31,313 bases of DNA from CABMGU01 sp964508495 (GTDB taxonomy: Archaea > Nanobdellota > Nanobdellia > Woesearchaeales > ARS49): the NCBI GenBank assembly GCA_964508495.1, contig CAZDUA010000027.1, positions 1-31,313 of the forward strand. Reading direction: 5' to 3'. Positions 14,099-21,427 of the stretch are shown here, one piece after another. Every line of letters starts with the position of its first letter. Within the stretch, counting starts at the first letter, position 1. The notes under the pieces are model-generated. The model did no database searches. It was given only the letters and a program-made list of their open reading frames with translations, and was not told the origin of the DNA. Made by a program: the position numbers and the translations under genes.

Positions 14099-14308
14099 AT
14101 GGCAAAAGCAAACAATTTGGAATGGATAGCATGGATAATAGTGCTCATCGGTGGATTGAACTGGGGTCTAGTAGGATTCTTTAATTTCAACCTGGTAACC
14201 ACTCTATTAGGAACAGGCATGGGCGCAAGAATAGTCTACGATATAGTGGGCATTGCATCAGTATACGGCGCATGGCTGCTGTTCGGATACGCAAAGAAAC
14301 ATAAATAA
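14099..14308 (+). CDS. DUF378 small membrane protein
   Basis: A 69-aa protein starting at ATG 14099 behind a clear GAGGTGAT ribosome site. Two membrane helices carry the family signature LIGGLNWGLVGFFNFNLV and a second segment IVYDIVGIASVYGAWLL. DUF378 proteins are small membrane proteins of unknown function common in bacteria and DPANN archaea. Own transcription unit, ended by a T-rich tract. Confidence 0.85.
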   Translation: MAKANNLEWIAWIIVLIGGLNWGLVGFFNFNLVTTLLGTGMGARIVYDIVGIASVYGAWLLFGYAKKHK

Positions 14309-14310
14309 TT

Positions 14311-14329
14311 CTTTTTTTCTTATTTTTTC
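14311..14329 (+). terminator. T-rich terminator after the DUF378 gene
   Basis: Two T runs separated by CTTA follow the stop at 14308, sufficient for archaeal termination. Confidence 0.5.
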
Positions 14330-14342
14330 TTATATTCTAGAA

Positions 14343-14441
14343 TTAAACATCAATCATTTCTATTTCAATGTTGAGACCTTCAGGCAAAGCTGAACAAGTT
14401 CAGCGAGCCTTCGGTTTGAATACAAAGACTTAGAATACGTT
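14343..14441 (-). repeat. Second, synonymous copy of the rpsJ 3' end plus palindromic spacer
   Basis: Read on the minus strand, the 42 bases at 14384-14343 repeat the final 13 codons and stop of rpsJ (14483-14442), encoding the same PEGLNIEIEMIDV. Six bases differ and every change is synonymous (for example AAT/AAC, ATC/ATT, GAC/GAT). The 57-base spacer carries ACGTATTC next to the rpsJ stop, TATTCAAACC (an inverted copy of GGTTTGAATA inside rpsJ) and the hairpin GCTGAAC-TT-GTTCAGC (14404-14389). The layout equals that of the tRNA-Ser tail elements. Best read as an attachment-site-like scar or mini-element. Confidence 0.75.
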
Positions 14442-14753
14442 TTAAACGTCGATCATTTCAATTTCAATATTCAAACCTTCAGGAATAGGAACTCTCATAA
14501 CCAATCGCAAAGCTCTCTCGTCCAAGCCAAGGTCAATCAAACGCTTGTGAACACGCATTTCATAACGTTCCCAAGTAGAAGTACCCTGACCACACGGAGA
14601 ACGACGAGTTGCAAGTTTTAAACGTTTTGTAGGAAGAGGAATCGGACCGCGCATATCAACACCGGTCTTGTCAGCAATGTCTTTAATAAAAGCACACGTC
14701 TGATTGAGCTTATCAATATCCACGCTCGCCAGCTTAATCCTTGCTTTTTGCAT
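14442..14753 (-). CDS. rpsJ: 30S ribosomal protein uS10
   Basis: A 103-aa S10 of the archaeal type, which sits in the small-subunit head. It begins MQKARIKLASVDIDKLNQ and contains RGPIPLPTKRLKLATRRSPCGQG, the usual uS10 core. It follows EF-1alpha on the same strand, the normal archaeal order, 57 bases later with a T-tract and a hairpin between them. Its last 13 codons occur a second time downstream in synonymous form, so the present C-terminal coding end may have been supplied by an integrating element. Confidence 0.96.
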   Translation of the reverse strand: MQKARIKLASVDIDKLNQTCAFIKDIADKTGVDMRGPIPLPTKRLKLATRRSPCGQGTSTWERYEMRVHKRLIDLGLDERALRLVMRVPIPEGLNIEIEMIDV

Positions 14754-14762
14754 GTTTCAGTT

Positions 14763-14786
14763 CACGAAGATTCTTAGGTCTTCGTG
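14763..14786 (-). promoter_or_regulatory. Hairpin between the EF-1alpha and uS10 genes
   Basis: CACGAAGA (14763-14770) and TCTTCGTG (14779-14786) form an 8-bp stem with an 8-base loop, followed by the uS10 ATG about ten bases on. With the T-tract at 14799-14810 it may set the ratio of the two products or protect the uS10 mRNA. The GAAGA/TCTTCG arm resembles one hairpin of the larger tRNA-Ser element. Confidence 0.4.
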
Positions 14787-14798
14787 ATTAATTAATGG

Positions 14799-14810
14799 AA
14801 AATAAAAAAA
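14799..14810 (-). terminator. T-rich tract directly after the EF-1alpha stop
   Basis: On the minus strand a T-dominated run of about 12 bases follows the stop codon at 14811. It could give partial termination before uS10. Confidence 0.35.
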
Positions 14811-16088
14811 TTATTTCTTGACTACGTCGATGCACATACCTGCAGCGACAGTGTTACCTGAGTCGCGAACTGCGAACCTGCCCAAAGGCGGGAACTCCTT
14901 GACTTTCTCAATGACCATAGGCTGGATAGGCTTGATCTTCAAGACACAAGCATCACCGTTCTTGACAAAGTCAGGGTGGTCTGCCAAAGTCTCGCCAGTT
15001 GCCGGGTTAATCTTCTTAACAATCTCGGTAATCTGACAAGCAACCTGAGCAGTGTGAATGTGGAACACAGGCGTGTAACCAACAGTCACAACAGTCGGAT
15101 GGTTCAATATGATTACGTTTGCTGTGAACTCAACAGCAACAGTTGGCGGGTTGTCAACAGGACCAATAACGTCGCCGCGAGCGATGTCCTTCTTCTCAAC
15201 ACCTCTTAAGTTGAAACCAACGTTGTCACCAGGCTCTGCTTCAGTCATTTGCTCATGGTGCATCTCAATGGTTTTAACTTCGCCAGTAATACCAGTGCCA
15301 GTCCTTCCCGGCATAATAATAACTTTCTGGCCAACCTTCATAATACCAGTCTCAATCTTACCAACTGGAACTACACCAATACCAGTGATGTTGTAAACGT
15401 CCTGGATTGGAAGTCGTAAAGGCAAGGTTGTAGGCTTCTGAGGCGGTTTCAAATTGTCCAAAGACAGGAGTAAAGTAGGACCCTTGTACCAAGGCATGTT
15501 GCCAAGCTGTTTGACAACGTTCTCACCAGGGTAAGAAGCTATTGGAATAATTTGGACATCATCAATCTTGTAACCAACGCTCTTCAACAAGTCCTGAGCT
15601 GCCTTTTTTGTAATCTCGAACTTTGCCTGATCGTACTTGTTCAAGTCCTGCTTGTTGCAAGCAACAATAATCTGTTGAACACCAAGCGTCTTACACAAGA
15701 AAGCGTGCTCTTTTGTCTGAGCTTGCACTCCCTCTGAACCAATAACGATAACTGCAGCGTCTGCCTGAGAAGCACCAGTGATCATGTTCTTGATAAAATC
15801 ACGGTGGCCAGGCGCATCAATTATGGTAAAATCAAATTTAGGCGTCTGGAAGTTCTTGTGAGACAAGTCGATTGTAATACCACGCTCTCGCTCTTCCTTC
15901 AAGTTGTCCATGACGAAAGCAAACTCAAAACCTGACTTTCCAAGCTCTTGAGCTTTCTCCTTAAGCTTACGCATAGTCTGCTCATCAACAGTACCTGCAT
16001 CAAATAACATTCTACCGACTGTTGTGGACTTACCGTGGTCAACGTGACCAACGAATACGATATTCATGTGTGGTTTTCCTTTTGCCAT
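14811..16088 (-). CDS. tuf: Elongation factor 1-alpha (aEF-1A)
   Basis: A 425-aa GTPase that carries aminoacyl-tRNA to the ribosome. G1 is GHVDHGKST (14-22), G3 is DAPGH (91-95) and G4 is NKQD (145-148, with Q in place of the usual M). Domains II and III follow, including RGVEKKDIARGDVIG and the C-terminal PPLGRFAVRDSGNTVAAG. GGAGGGG precedes the ATG. A TTTATAAACC promoter lies about 60 bases upstream. uS10 follows on the same strand. Confidence 0.98.
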   Translation of the reverse strand: MAKGKPHMNIVFVGHVDHGKSTTVGRMLFDAGTVDEQTMRKLKEKAQELGKSGFEFAFVMDNLKEERERGITIDLSHKNFQTPKFDFTIIDAPGHRDFIKNMITGASQADAAVIVIGSEGVQAQTKEHAFLCKTLGVQQIIVACNKQDLNKYDQAKFEITKKAAQDLLKSVGYKIDDVQIIPIASYPGENVVKQLGNMPWYKGPTLLLSLDNLKPPQKPTTLPLRLPIQDVYNITGIGVVPVGKIETGIMKVGQKVIIMPGRTGTGITGEVKTIEMHHEQMTEAEPGDNVGFNLRGVEKKDIARGDVIGPVDNPPTVAVEFTANVIILNHPTVVTVGYTPVFHIHTAQVACQITEIVKKINPATGETLADHPDFVKNGDACVLKIKPIQPMVIEKVKEFPPLGRFAVRDSGNTVAAGMCIDVVKK

Positions 16089-16145
16089 ATGATTTTACCC
16101 CTCCTTATTGCATATATTATAAGGTAATCAAAAAAGTCAAGTGGT

Positions 16146-16157
16146 GGTTTATAAACG
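16146..16157 (-). promoter_or_regulatory. Promoter of the EF-1alpha gene
   Basis: Minus-strand CGTTTATAAACC continues ACCACTT. The L7Ae operon promoter at 20367-20376 carries the same core TTTATAAACCACC, so the two translation operons share an unusually alike promoter, perhaps for growth-linked co-regulation. Confidence 0.6.
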
Positions 16158-16270
16158 TTTCTGTTTTTAAGACGGTAAAACGTATACTCGACAAAAAAGA
16201 TCGTCACCAGACTAGTACGGCAAAGATTTAAGTAAAAACAATCCAGTTTTCATTTAAAAAGAGGAGACTC

Positions 16271-16678
16271 ATGAAACGGTGGCTAATTTTACTGCTTCTA
16301 GTTATTCCCATAGCACAAGCAAAAGGGTACAACACGTACCTATTGCCCTTTGAAGAAGAAGTAGACTATCGCCAGCGCATATCTTTTCCACACATATATC
16401 CCGGACAAACCATAACTTCAGAAGACAGATTTCTAGAAGACCCGCTAAGACCAGGAAGCAGCACAGTAAGATGGACAGAAAAAGGAAGCTACAGCATAAA
16501 CCTCGACAAAATACACCTTCTGAGAAAAGACTACGTGATGATAATCCGAAGCAGAAAAGGACCAGACATCAGAATGCTGCCATTCGAAACCACTAAAATT
16601 TATTTAGAGCCGGACTACTATAAAATAAGATACGGCAAAGAAACATTCACCGTTTGGCTAGCAAGGTATGCGGATTAA
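16271..16678 (+). CDS. Secreted protein of unknown function (135 aa)
   Basis: Starts at ATG 16271 behind GAGGAG. An N-terminal signal peptide (MKRWLILLLLVIPIAQAKG, likely cleavage after AQA) precedes a polar, Tyr- and Arg-rich domain of probable beta structure, with no cysteines. The last 4 bases overlap the convergent EF-2 gene. I do not recognise the family. Confidence 0.7.
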   Translation: MKRWLILLLLVIPIAQAKGYNTYLLPFEEEVDYRQRISFPHIYPGQTITSEDRFLEDPLRPGSSTVRWTEKGSYSINLDKIHLLRKDYVMIIRSRKGPDIRMLPFETTKIYLEPDYYKIRYGKETFTVWLARYAD

Positions 16679-18873
16679 GCTCCCAACATACCTGCGGTCA
16701 AGCCTTTACGCTGAACAATTTGCTGAATAACCCTAGGCATGAGCTCAGCAGGCAATTTCTCAAAAGTTTGATCAATAAGCGAAGAGCTACCCCTTCCACC
16801 AGTCGCAGAACGCAAGTCACTGCTCCAACCAAGCATTTCACCAACAGGAAGCTTTGCCTTAACCATCGACAAATTACCTTCCTGAGTAAGCTCTAAAACC
16901 TGGCCACGCTTGTTCATAACAAGCTTTGTAATATCACCAGTAAACTCAATAGGAGCCTCAATCAAATGAGTTTGAACAGGCTCGAACATGACAGGACCAG
17001 CATTCATCATTCCAATCTTGATACCCTCACGAACAGCAGGATAAATCTGCGCAGGACCACGGTGAATAGCGTCCTCGTGCAATTTTGCATCAACCAAAAT
17101 AACCTTGACACCAACACAAGGCTCACGGGCAAGAGGGCCACCCACCATTACTTGCTCGAAACCTTCTAAAACAAGCTCAATACATTCCGGCAACTGAACG
17201 TTACCTCTGGTTTTTTCTAGCAAAATGTTGCCATGGAAAACGTGCTTTACAGACAAAGCCGTATCGTTATCCCAACCAGCAGCAACAAGCTTGTCACGCA
17301 TTGCTAAATCTTTCTTTTTCACACGCCCTTCAGGAATCTCGTCATTCCTAATCAGCTCACGAATATTAGGCTCTAACGGCTCAACAATAAAGAACAACCT
17401 GTTATGCTTGTTAGGAGTCTTACCCTCGGATTCAGGGGCCTTCCTTGTAATAGTCTCCCTGTAAGTAACAATAGGAGGAGACGTCTTAATCTTAACACCC
17501 TTCTCAGTAATAATTCTATTCTCAATAATTTCCAAGTGAAGTTCGCCCATGCCATGCAACAAGTTCTCACCAGTCTCCGGGTTAATCTCGATCTTAACAG
17601 ATGGGTCTTCCTTACCGACCTTCTTCAAAACTTCAACAAGCTTAGACAAGTCCTGAGGTTTCTCAGGCTCGATAGCTTTAGTAATAACTGGCTCAAAAAT
17701 ATGCTTAAGCTCCTCAAAAGGATGGTCCTGCTCAAGCGTAATAGTATCTCCCGCATTACCGGAAACTCCGGCAACAGCTAAAACGTTACCAGCAGGAACT
17801 TCCTCAAAAATCTCTGGCTTAATACCCTGGTACATGAAGACAGTAGAAACACGCTGCTGTTGTTTCGCATTATTCAGCCAGACCTGCAAACCATCACGCA
17901 TGGTGCCACTATACAATCTGCCAGCAGAAATTTCTCTTCCAGATTTAGGCTCGATCAAAATTCTTGTAATAACAAAAGCAAGTTTGCCAGCAGCATTACA
18001 AGTCATCAAATCCTTGCCCAAAGGAGATTCCAAGTCGCCCTTCCAAATCTTAGGAATACGATAAATCTGCGCTTCAGCAGGGTTAGGCAAATGCTTAATG
18101 ACCATATCAAGAATAACTTCGTGCAAAGGACACTTCTCCCAAACAAACTTCTCACGCTCTTCATCCTGCAATTCATAAATTTTGAGAATATCCTTGAAAT
18201 TAACATTCTTCTTCTGCATGTACGGCAGGCTCAAAGCCCAGTTGTCCCTGGCAGAACCAAAAGCAACACTGCCATCCTGAATGTTCACTTTCCACTTCTG
18301 CTTAAAATCAGTCTCAGCAATCTGCTCAATAAGCTGGTTGAACTGCGTGATAATCTCAACAAAACGCTTCTGCATCTGATCAGGAGTATACTGCATCTCC
18401 TTGATAAGACGATCAACCTTGTTAATGAACAAAACCGGCTTAACACGCTCTCGAAGAGCCTGCTTCATAACAGTTTCAGTCTGAGGCATAATACCTTCCG
18501 ATGCGCAAACAAGAACAACAGTACCATCAATAGCCCTCATGGCTCTGGTAACGTTACCACCAAAATCAACGTGGCCCGGAGTGTCAATAAGATTAATCAA
18601 ATAATTACTACCATGAAAATCGTGCACCATTGAAACGTTAGCAGAATCAACAGTCATAAGGCGTTCTTGTTCATCAGCATGCTGCCAAGTCGCCATGCCC
18701 TTGTCTAATTCTCCGGCAGCGGCCTCAGACATAAAACCAGCAGCGGCAAGTAAGTTATCAGTAAAAGCAGTTTTGCCATGGTGAATATGAGCAGACGTGG
18801 CAATATTTCGGATTTTTGTCTGATCATGAGACATCTTCTTCATCAAAGCAATCTTTTCTTCAGACGTCGCCAT
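16675..18873 (-). CDS. fusA: Elongation factor 2 (aEF-2)
   Basis: A 732-aa translocase GTPase. G1 reads AHIHHGKT (28-35), with His where most EF-2 have Asp; DTPGHVDF and NKVDR follow. The domain IV tip LHEDAIHRGPAQIYPAVREG carries the His that is modified to diphthamide in archaea and eukaryotes. The length is normal. It starts directly after the NDK stop and is the last gene of the L7Ae-S28e-L24e-NDK operon, at the place where many archaea have infB. Confidence 0.98.
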   Translation of the reverse strand: MATSEEKIALMKKMSHDQTKIRNIATSAHIHHGKTAFTDNLLAAAGFMSEAAAGELDKGMATWQHADEQERLMTVDSANVSMVHDFHGSNYLINLIDTPGHVDFGGNVTRAMRAIDGTVVLVCASEGIMPQTETVMKQALRERVKPVLFINKVDRLIKEMQYTPDQMQKRFVEIITQFNQLIEQIAETDFKQKWKVNIQDGSVAFGSARDNWALSLPYMQKKNVNFKDILKIYELQDEEREKFVWEKCPLHEVILDMVIKHLPNPAEAQIYRIPKIWKGDLESPLGKDLMTCNAAGKLAFVITRILIEPKSGREISAGRLYSGTMRDGLQVWLNNAKQQQRVSTVFMYQGIKPEIFEEVPAGNVLAVAGVSGNAGDTITLEQDHPFEELKHIFEPVITKAIEPEKPQDLSKLVEVLKKVGKEDPSVKIEINPETGENLLHGMGELHLEIIENRIITEKGVKIKTSPPIVTYRETITRKAPESEGKTPNKHNRLFFIVEPLEPNIRELIRNDEIPEGRVKKKDLAMRDKLVAAGWDNDTALSVKHVFHGNILLEKTRGNVQLPECIELVLEGFEQVMVGGPLAREPCVGVKVILVDAKLHEDAIHRGPAQIYPAVREGIKIGMMNAGPVMFEPVQTHLIEAPIEFTGDITKLVMNKRGQVLELTQEGNLSMVKAKLPVGEMLGWSSDLRSATGGRGSSSLIDQTFEKLPAELMPRVIQQIVQRKGLTAGMLGA

Positions 18874-19449
18874 TTATTTCACCTTTCTGTACAACAAAGC
18901 TTCATCAACTCTCTGATAAGGGTGCAATTCATTCTTGCCAAACCAAATATCAATCTCGCGCTTGGCAGAATCAATAGAATCACTCGCGTGGATTAGGTTT
19001 TGGATCGGTCTTCCAGAAACATCAGCAAGACCATAGCTATCAAACGCAAAATCGCCCCTGATAGTTCCCGGAGCCGCCTTGCTTGGAGCAGTATCACCAA
19101 CAATAGTTCTAACTTTGTTAATAACATCATGGCCTTCAAGACAGATTGCAACAGTAGGAGACATTGTAATAAAATCAATTAGCTGTTGTCGGATTCTCTG
19201 GCCGATGGCCTTAGAGTCTTCGCTCAATTTAGCGCCCTTTGACTCAGCAGCCTTCTTCGCTTTCTCGCCAACACTCGTCAGCCAAGCTTCATCATCAGCA
19301 TAATGCCTGCCGGCAGTATCTTTAGACGCGTAACACATTTTCAAACCGATAATCTTGAAACCAGTACGCTCAAACCTAGAAATGATTTCTCCAATCAAAG
19401 CGCGCTGAACGGCATCCGGTTTCAACAAAACAAGAGTTCGCTCAATCAT
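18874..19449 (-). CDS. ndk: Nucleoside diphosphate kinase
   Basis: A 191-aa NDK, longer than the usual 135-155 aa. It exchanges gamma phosphates among nucleotides and keeps GTP available for translation. MIERTLVLLKPDAVQR and the active-site stretch QNLIHASDS with phospho-His H154 are intact, as is GDTAPSKAAPGTIRGDF. An insertion of about 30 residues (roughly 56-88, Lys/Glu-rich) replaces the region before the Kpn loop; such insertions occur in some archaeal NDKs. It overlaps the L24e gene by 4 bases. Confidence 0.97.
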   Translation of the reverse strand: MIERTLVLLKPDAVQRALIGEIISRFERTGFKIIGLKMCYASKDTAGRHYADDEAWLTSVGEKAKKAAESKGAKLSEDSKAIGQRIRQQLIDFITMSPTVAICLEGHDVINKVRTIVGDTAPSKAAPGTIRGDFAFDSYGLADVSGRPIQNLIHASDSIDSAKREIDIWFGKNELHPYQRVDEALLYRKVK

Positions 19450-19628
19450 TTAACGCCGCCCTTTTCATAAGCCTTCGTCCATTTCATAAAACGAGGAGTC
19501 CTGCCAAGCTTAAGCATATTTTTTTCGCATTTCATAGTGCAAAAGTTCAAAATACTGCCGTCCTTCTTGACATACATCGTACCAGTGCCAAGCTCAATGT
19601 GAGTCTTGCAAAAAGAACACTTAGCCAT
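19446..19628 (-). CDS. rpl24e: 50S ribosomal protein eL24
   Basis: A 60-aa zinc-ribbon ribosomal protein. The four zinc cysteines are in CSFC (4-7) and CTMKC (30-34), with RTPRFMKWTKAYEKGG after them. It overlaps NDK by 4 bases (ATGA) and follows eS28 by one base. Length normal for archaea. Confidence 0.96.
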   Translation of the reverse strand: MAKCSFCKTHIELGTGTMYVKKDGSILNFCTMKCEKNMLKLGRTPRFMKWTKAYEKGGVK

Positions 19629-19629
19629 C

Positions 19630-19947
19630 TTACGCGCCTCCCCTTCCAGACTTGTTCAAAGGACGAGCCTCGATTTCAGTCTCTCTTAACATCAAAATAT
19701 CATCTTTTTGGACAGGACCCTTAACGTTTCTTCTAAGAATCTTATCCTTATCACGGCCGTCCAAAACACGGCATCTCACTTGAATAGCTTCTCCTCTCGT
19801 TCCAGTCCTGCCAATAATTTCCTCAACACGAGCAGGAACAGCAAAAGAAAAACTAACACCGGCAGCCTCCTGCCTCTTAGGAGCTTCCGGCCTGCCCTTT
19901 GCTACAGGGGCTGGCATTTCCACAACTTTCTTCTTAGGCTCGCCCAT
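19630..19947 (-). CDS. rps28e: 30S ribosomal protein eS28 with N-terminal extension
   Basis: The C-terminal 75 residues form a complete eS28: PARVEEIIGRTGTRGEAIQV, then RCRVLDGRDKDKILRRNVKG and the end RETEIEARPLNKSGRGG. In front is an extra stretch of about 30 residues rich in Lys, Pro and Ala, probably disordered. No internal Met in the stretch is placed to start the core directly, so the extension seems real. It lies between eL8/L7Ae and eL24 in the usual order. Confidence 0.95.
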   Translation of the reverse strand: MGEPKKKVVEMPAPVAKGRPEAPKRQEAAGVSFSFAVPARVEEIIGRTGTRGEAIQVRCRVLDGRDKDKILRRNVKGPVQKDDILMLRETEIEARPLNKSGRGGA

Positions 19948-19951
19948 ATTC

Positions 19952-20281
19952 TCAACCCATCTTTGACTTCAATTCTTCAATAATCTTCTTAGCATCGCCC
20001 TCAGCAATAACCGCGATAGCACTAGTAGGAACACCAATGCCGGCAGCAGTGCCAAGCTCTTCCTTGCTGTTAACCTGAATGCAAGGAATGCCTTTTTCTT
20101 TAGCAAGAATTGGCAAGTGCATGACTATCTCTGCAGGTTGAACGTCCTTAGCATACGCGACCAACTTTGCAGTGCCACGTTCCAAAGCTTTTGTAGCCTC
20201 GTTAACGCCCTTCTTAACCTTGCCCGTATTCTTAGCAACTTCGATTGCTTCTAATGCTTTTTGAGTTACATCATCTGCCAT
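19952..20281 (-). CDS. rpl7ae: Ribosomal protein eL8 / L7Ae
   Basis: A 109-aa kink-turn binding protein that serves in the ribosome, box C/D and H/ACA RNPs and RNase P. The RNA-binding signature is KVKKGVNEATKALERGTAKL and the hydrophobic tail loop GTAAGIGVPTSAIAV. ATG 20281 is chosen because GGAGGAT lies just before it; the frame extends to 20311 without a ribosome site. It heads the operon S28e, L24e, NDK, EF-2. A box C/D-like hairpin in its own leader suggests autoregulation. Confidence 0.97.
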   Translation of the reverse strand: MADDVTQKALEAIEVAKNTGKVKKGVNEATKALERGTAKLVAYAKDVQPAEIVMHLPILAKEKGIPCIQVNSKEELGTAAGIGVPTSAIAVIAEGDAKKIIEELKSKMG

Positions 20282-20311
20282 ATGAATCCTCCAGGAGAAC
20301 ATCTCCCTCAT

Positions 20312-20335
20312 TCAGCCGTTAAAACGGCTTCATCA
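20312..20335 (-). promoter_or_regulatory. Box C/D-like (kink-turn candidate) hairpin in the L7Ae leader
   Basis: On the minus strand UGAUGA (20335-20330) is followed by stem AGCCGTT/AACGGCT (20329-20323, 20320-20314) and CUGA (20315-20312). The stem is flanked on both sides by GA, giving the tandem G.A pairs of a kink-turn; the outer stem is weak. Autoregulation of L7Ae through a kink-turn in its mRNA is known in archaea, so this is a sensible candidate. Binding is not shown. Confidence 0.45.
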
Positions 20336-20366
20336 ATCATAGGTTAAATAGGAAAAGTCTATGGGT

Positions 20367-20403
20367 GGTTTATAAAGATATCGCTCGAAACTATTATAAT
20401 ATA
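20367..20403. promoter_or_regulatory. Divergent promoters, L7Ae operon and prepilin peptidase gene
   Basis: Minus-strand TTTATAAACC (20376-20367) would start the L7Ae operon near 20346 with a leader of about 64 bases. Plus-strand CTATTATAATATA (20391-20403) lies about 20-32 bases before ATG 20423, predicting a leaderless peptidase mRNA. Confidence 0.6.
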
Positions 20404-20422
20404 GCAACACGCAGATATTAGC

Positions 20423-21283
20423 ATGCTAGAACTATCACTAATAATAGTCTCCCTGTTCGTTCTCGCAGTAGCATCATACGTTGACTTGCGCATACTCGAA
20501 GTGCCAGACTGGCTGAACTATGCGGGAATAGCAGCAGGAATAGGAATACATTTGATATTTTCTTTGCAACAATGGAATTGGTGGCCGATAGCATCATCAC
20601 TGATAGGGCTAGGAATTGCTTTTGCACTTGCATGCCTAATGTTCTACACAGGACAATGGGGAGGTGGAGATGCTAAATTATTGATGGCACTCGGAGCACT
20701 AATTGGATTTGAAGCAGACAAATTTTCTTTTGGCGCAAGTTTCTTGATTAATCTGGTCTTTATTGGAGGAGCATGGGGATTAATCTGGACATCAGGACTC
20801 GCAATCAAAAACATAAAAACCTTCTGGAAAACATTCAGAGAACTCTCGCACCAAGGAAAATACAAAAGATTACGAATACTGACGATGATAACTGCAGTTC
20901 TGCTGATAATTGCATCATTCATGCTTCCTGAATTCCAAATGGAAATACTAATTGTTGCATTAATCAGCTACGCACTGTGCTATCTCACAATATTCGTCAA
21001 GTCAGTAGAATTGTGCTGCATGCACAAATGGGTAACACCAGACAAACTAACAGAAGGAGACTGGCTGTTAAAACCAGTCAAAACAGGAAAAACAACACTA
21101 CAGCCACCAAAACTAGGATTGGAGAAAAAACACGTTGCACTCCTGAAAAAATTATACGCGCAAAAGAAAATAGACAAAGTACTCGTCAAATACGGAATAC
21201 CATTCGCGCCGGCATTTTTACTAGCATTCATCGCGACTCTGATATTTAACAATATCATATTGTCACTCTTAACTCAAATGTAA
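20423..21283 (+). CDS. Prepilin peptidase (A24, archaeal type)
   Basis: A 286-aa membrane aspartyl protease that removes class III signal peptides from pilins and archaellins. The two catalytic aspartates are in ASYVDLRILEVPDW (D21) and QWGGGDAKLL (D83, the GxGD motif). About seven to eight membrane helices are visible, with a soluble insertion (about 190-245). The pilin-like gene at 22596-23090 provides a candidate substrate nearby. The start at ATG 20423 fits the TATA spacing. Confidence 0.92.
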   Translation: MLELSLIIVSLFVLAVASYVDLRILEVPDWLNYAGIAAGIGIHLIFSLQQWNWWPIASSLIGLGIAFALACLMFYTGQWGGGDAKLLMALGALIGFEADKFSFGASFLINLVFIGGAWGLIWTSGLAIKNIKTFWKTFRELSHQGKYKRLRILTMITAVLLIIASFMLPEFQMEILIVALISYALCYLTIFVKSVELCCMHKWVTPDKLTEGDWLLKPVKTGKTTLQPPKLGLEKKHVALLKKLYAQKKIDKVLVKYGIPFAPAFLLAFIATLIFNNIILSLLTQM

Positions 21284-21322
21284 CGACAAAGGTTTATAAG
21301 TTAACAAACAAAATAATACATC

Positions 21323-21427
21323 ATGCCATTAGAATATGAGTTCATAGTCATGATAGGACTTTTAACCATGTTCTCAATAGTGGCAGTCATTCTAAAAACA
21401 TTAAGAGCCAAAGTTTTTCAGATTTAA
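21323..21427 (+). CDS. 34-aa membrane peptide
   Basis: A short frame MPLEYEFIVMIGLLTMFSIV... ending VFQI, with one membrane helix (about 7-24) and a basic tail. AGGTTTATAAG at about 21289-21299 lies about 26 bases before the ATG, giving leaderless spacing and supporting expression. It overlaps the end of the convergent HIT gene by 4 bases. Unknown function. Confidence 0.55.
   Translation: MPLEYEFIVMIGLLTMFSIVAVILKTLRAKVFQI

Noticed and set aside
14343..14483. Assembly artefact as the source of the rpsJ duplication
   Set aside because: The two copies differ at six silent positions and are separated by a unique spacer whose layout matches the tRNA elements, which a collapsed or duplicated read would not produce. 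Read mapping could still test a strain chimera.
17860..18633. Long plus-strand open frame (257 codons) as a gene
   Set aside because: It is antisense to the well-supported EF-2 gene, has no promoter or ribosome site, and its Asn/Leu-rich composition is typical of an antisense shadow.
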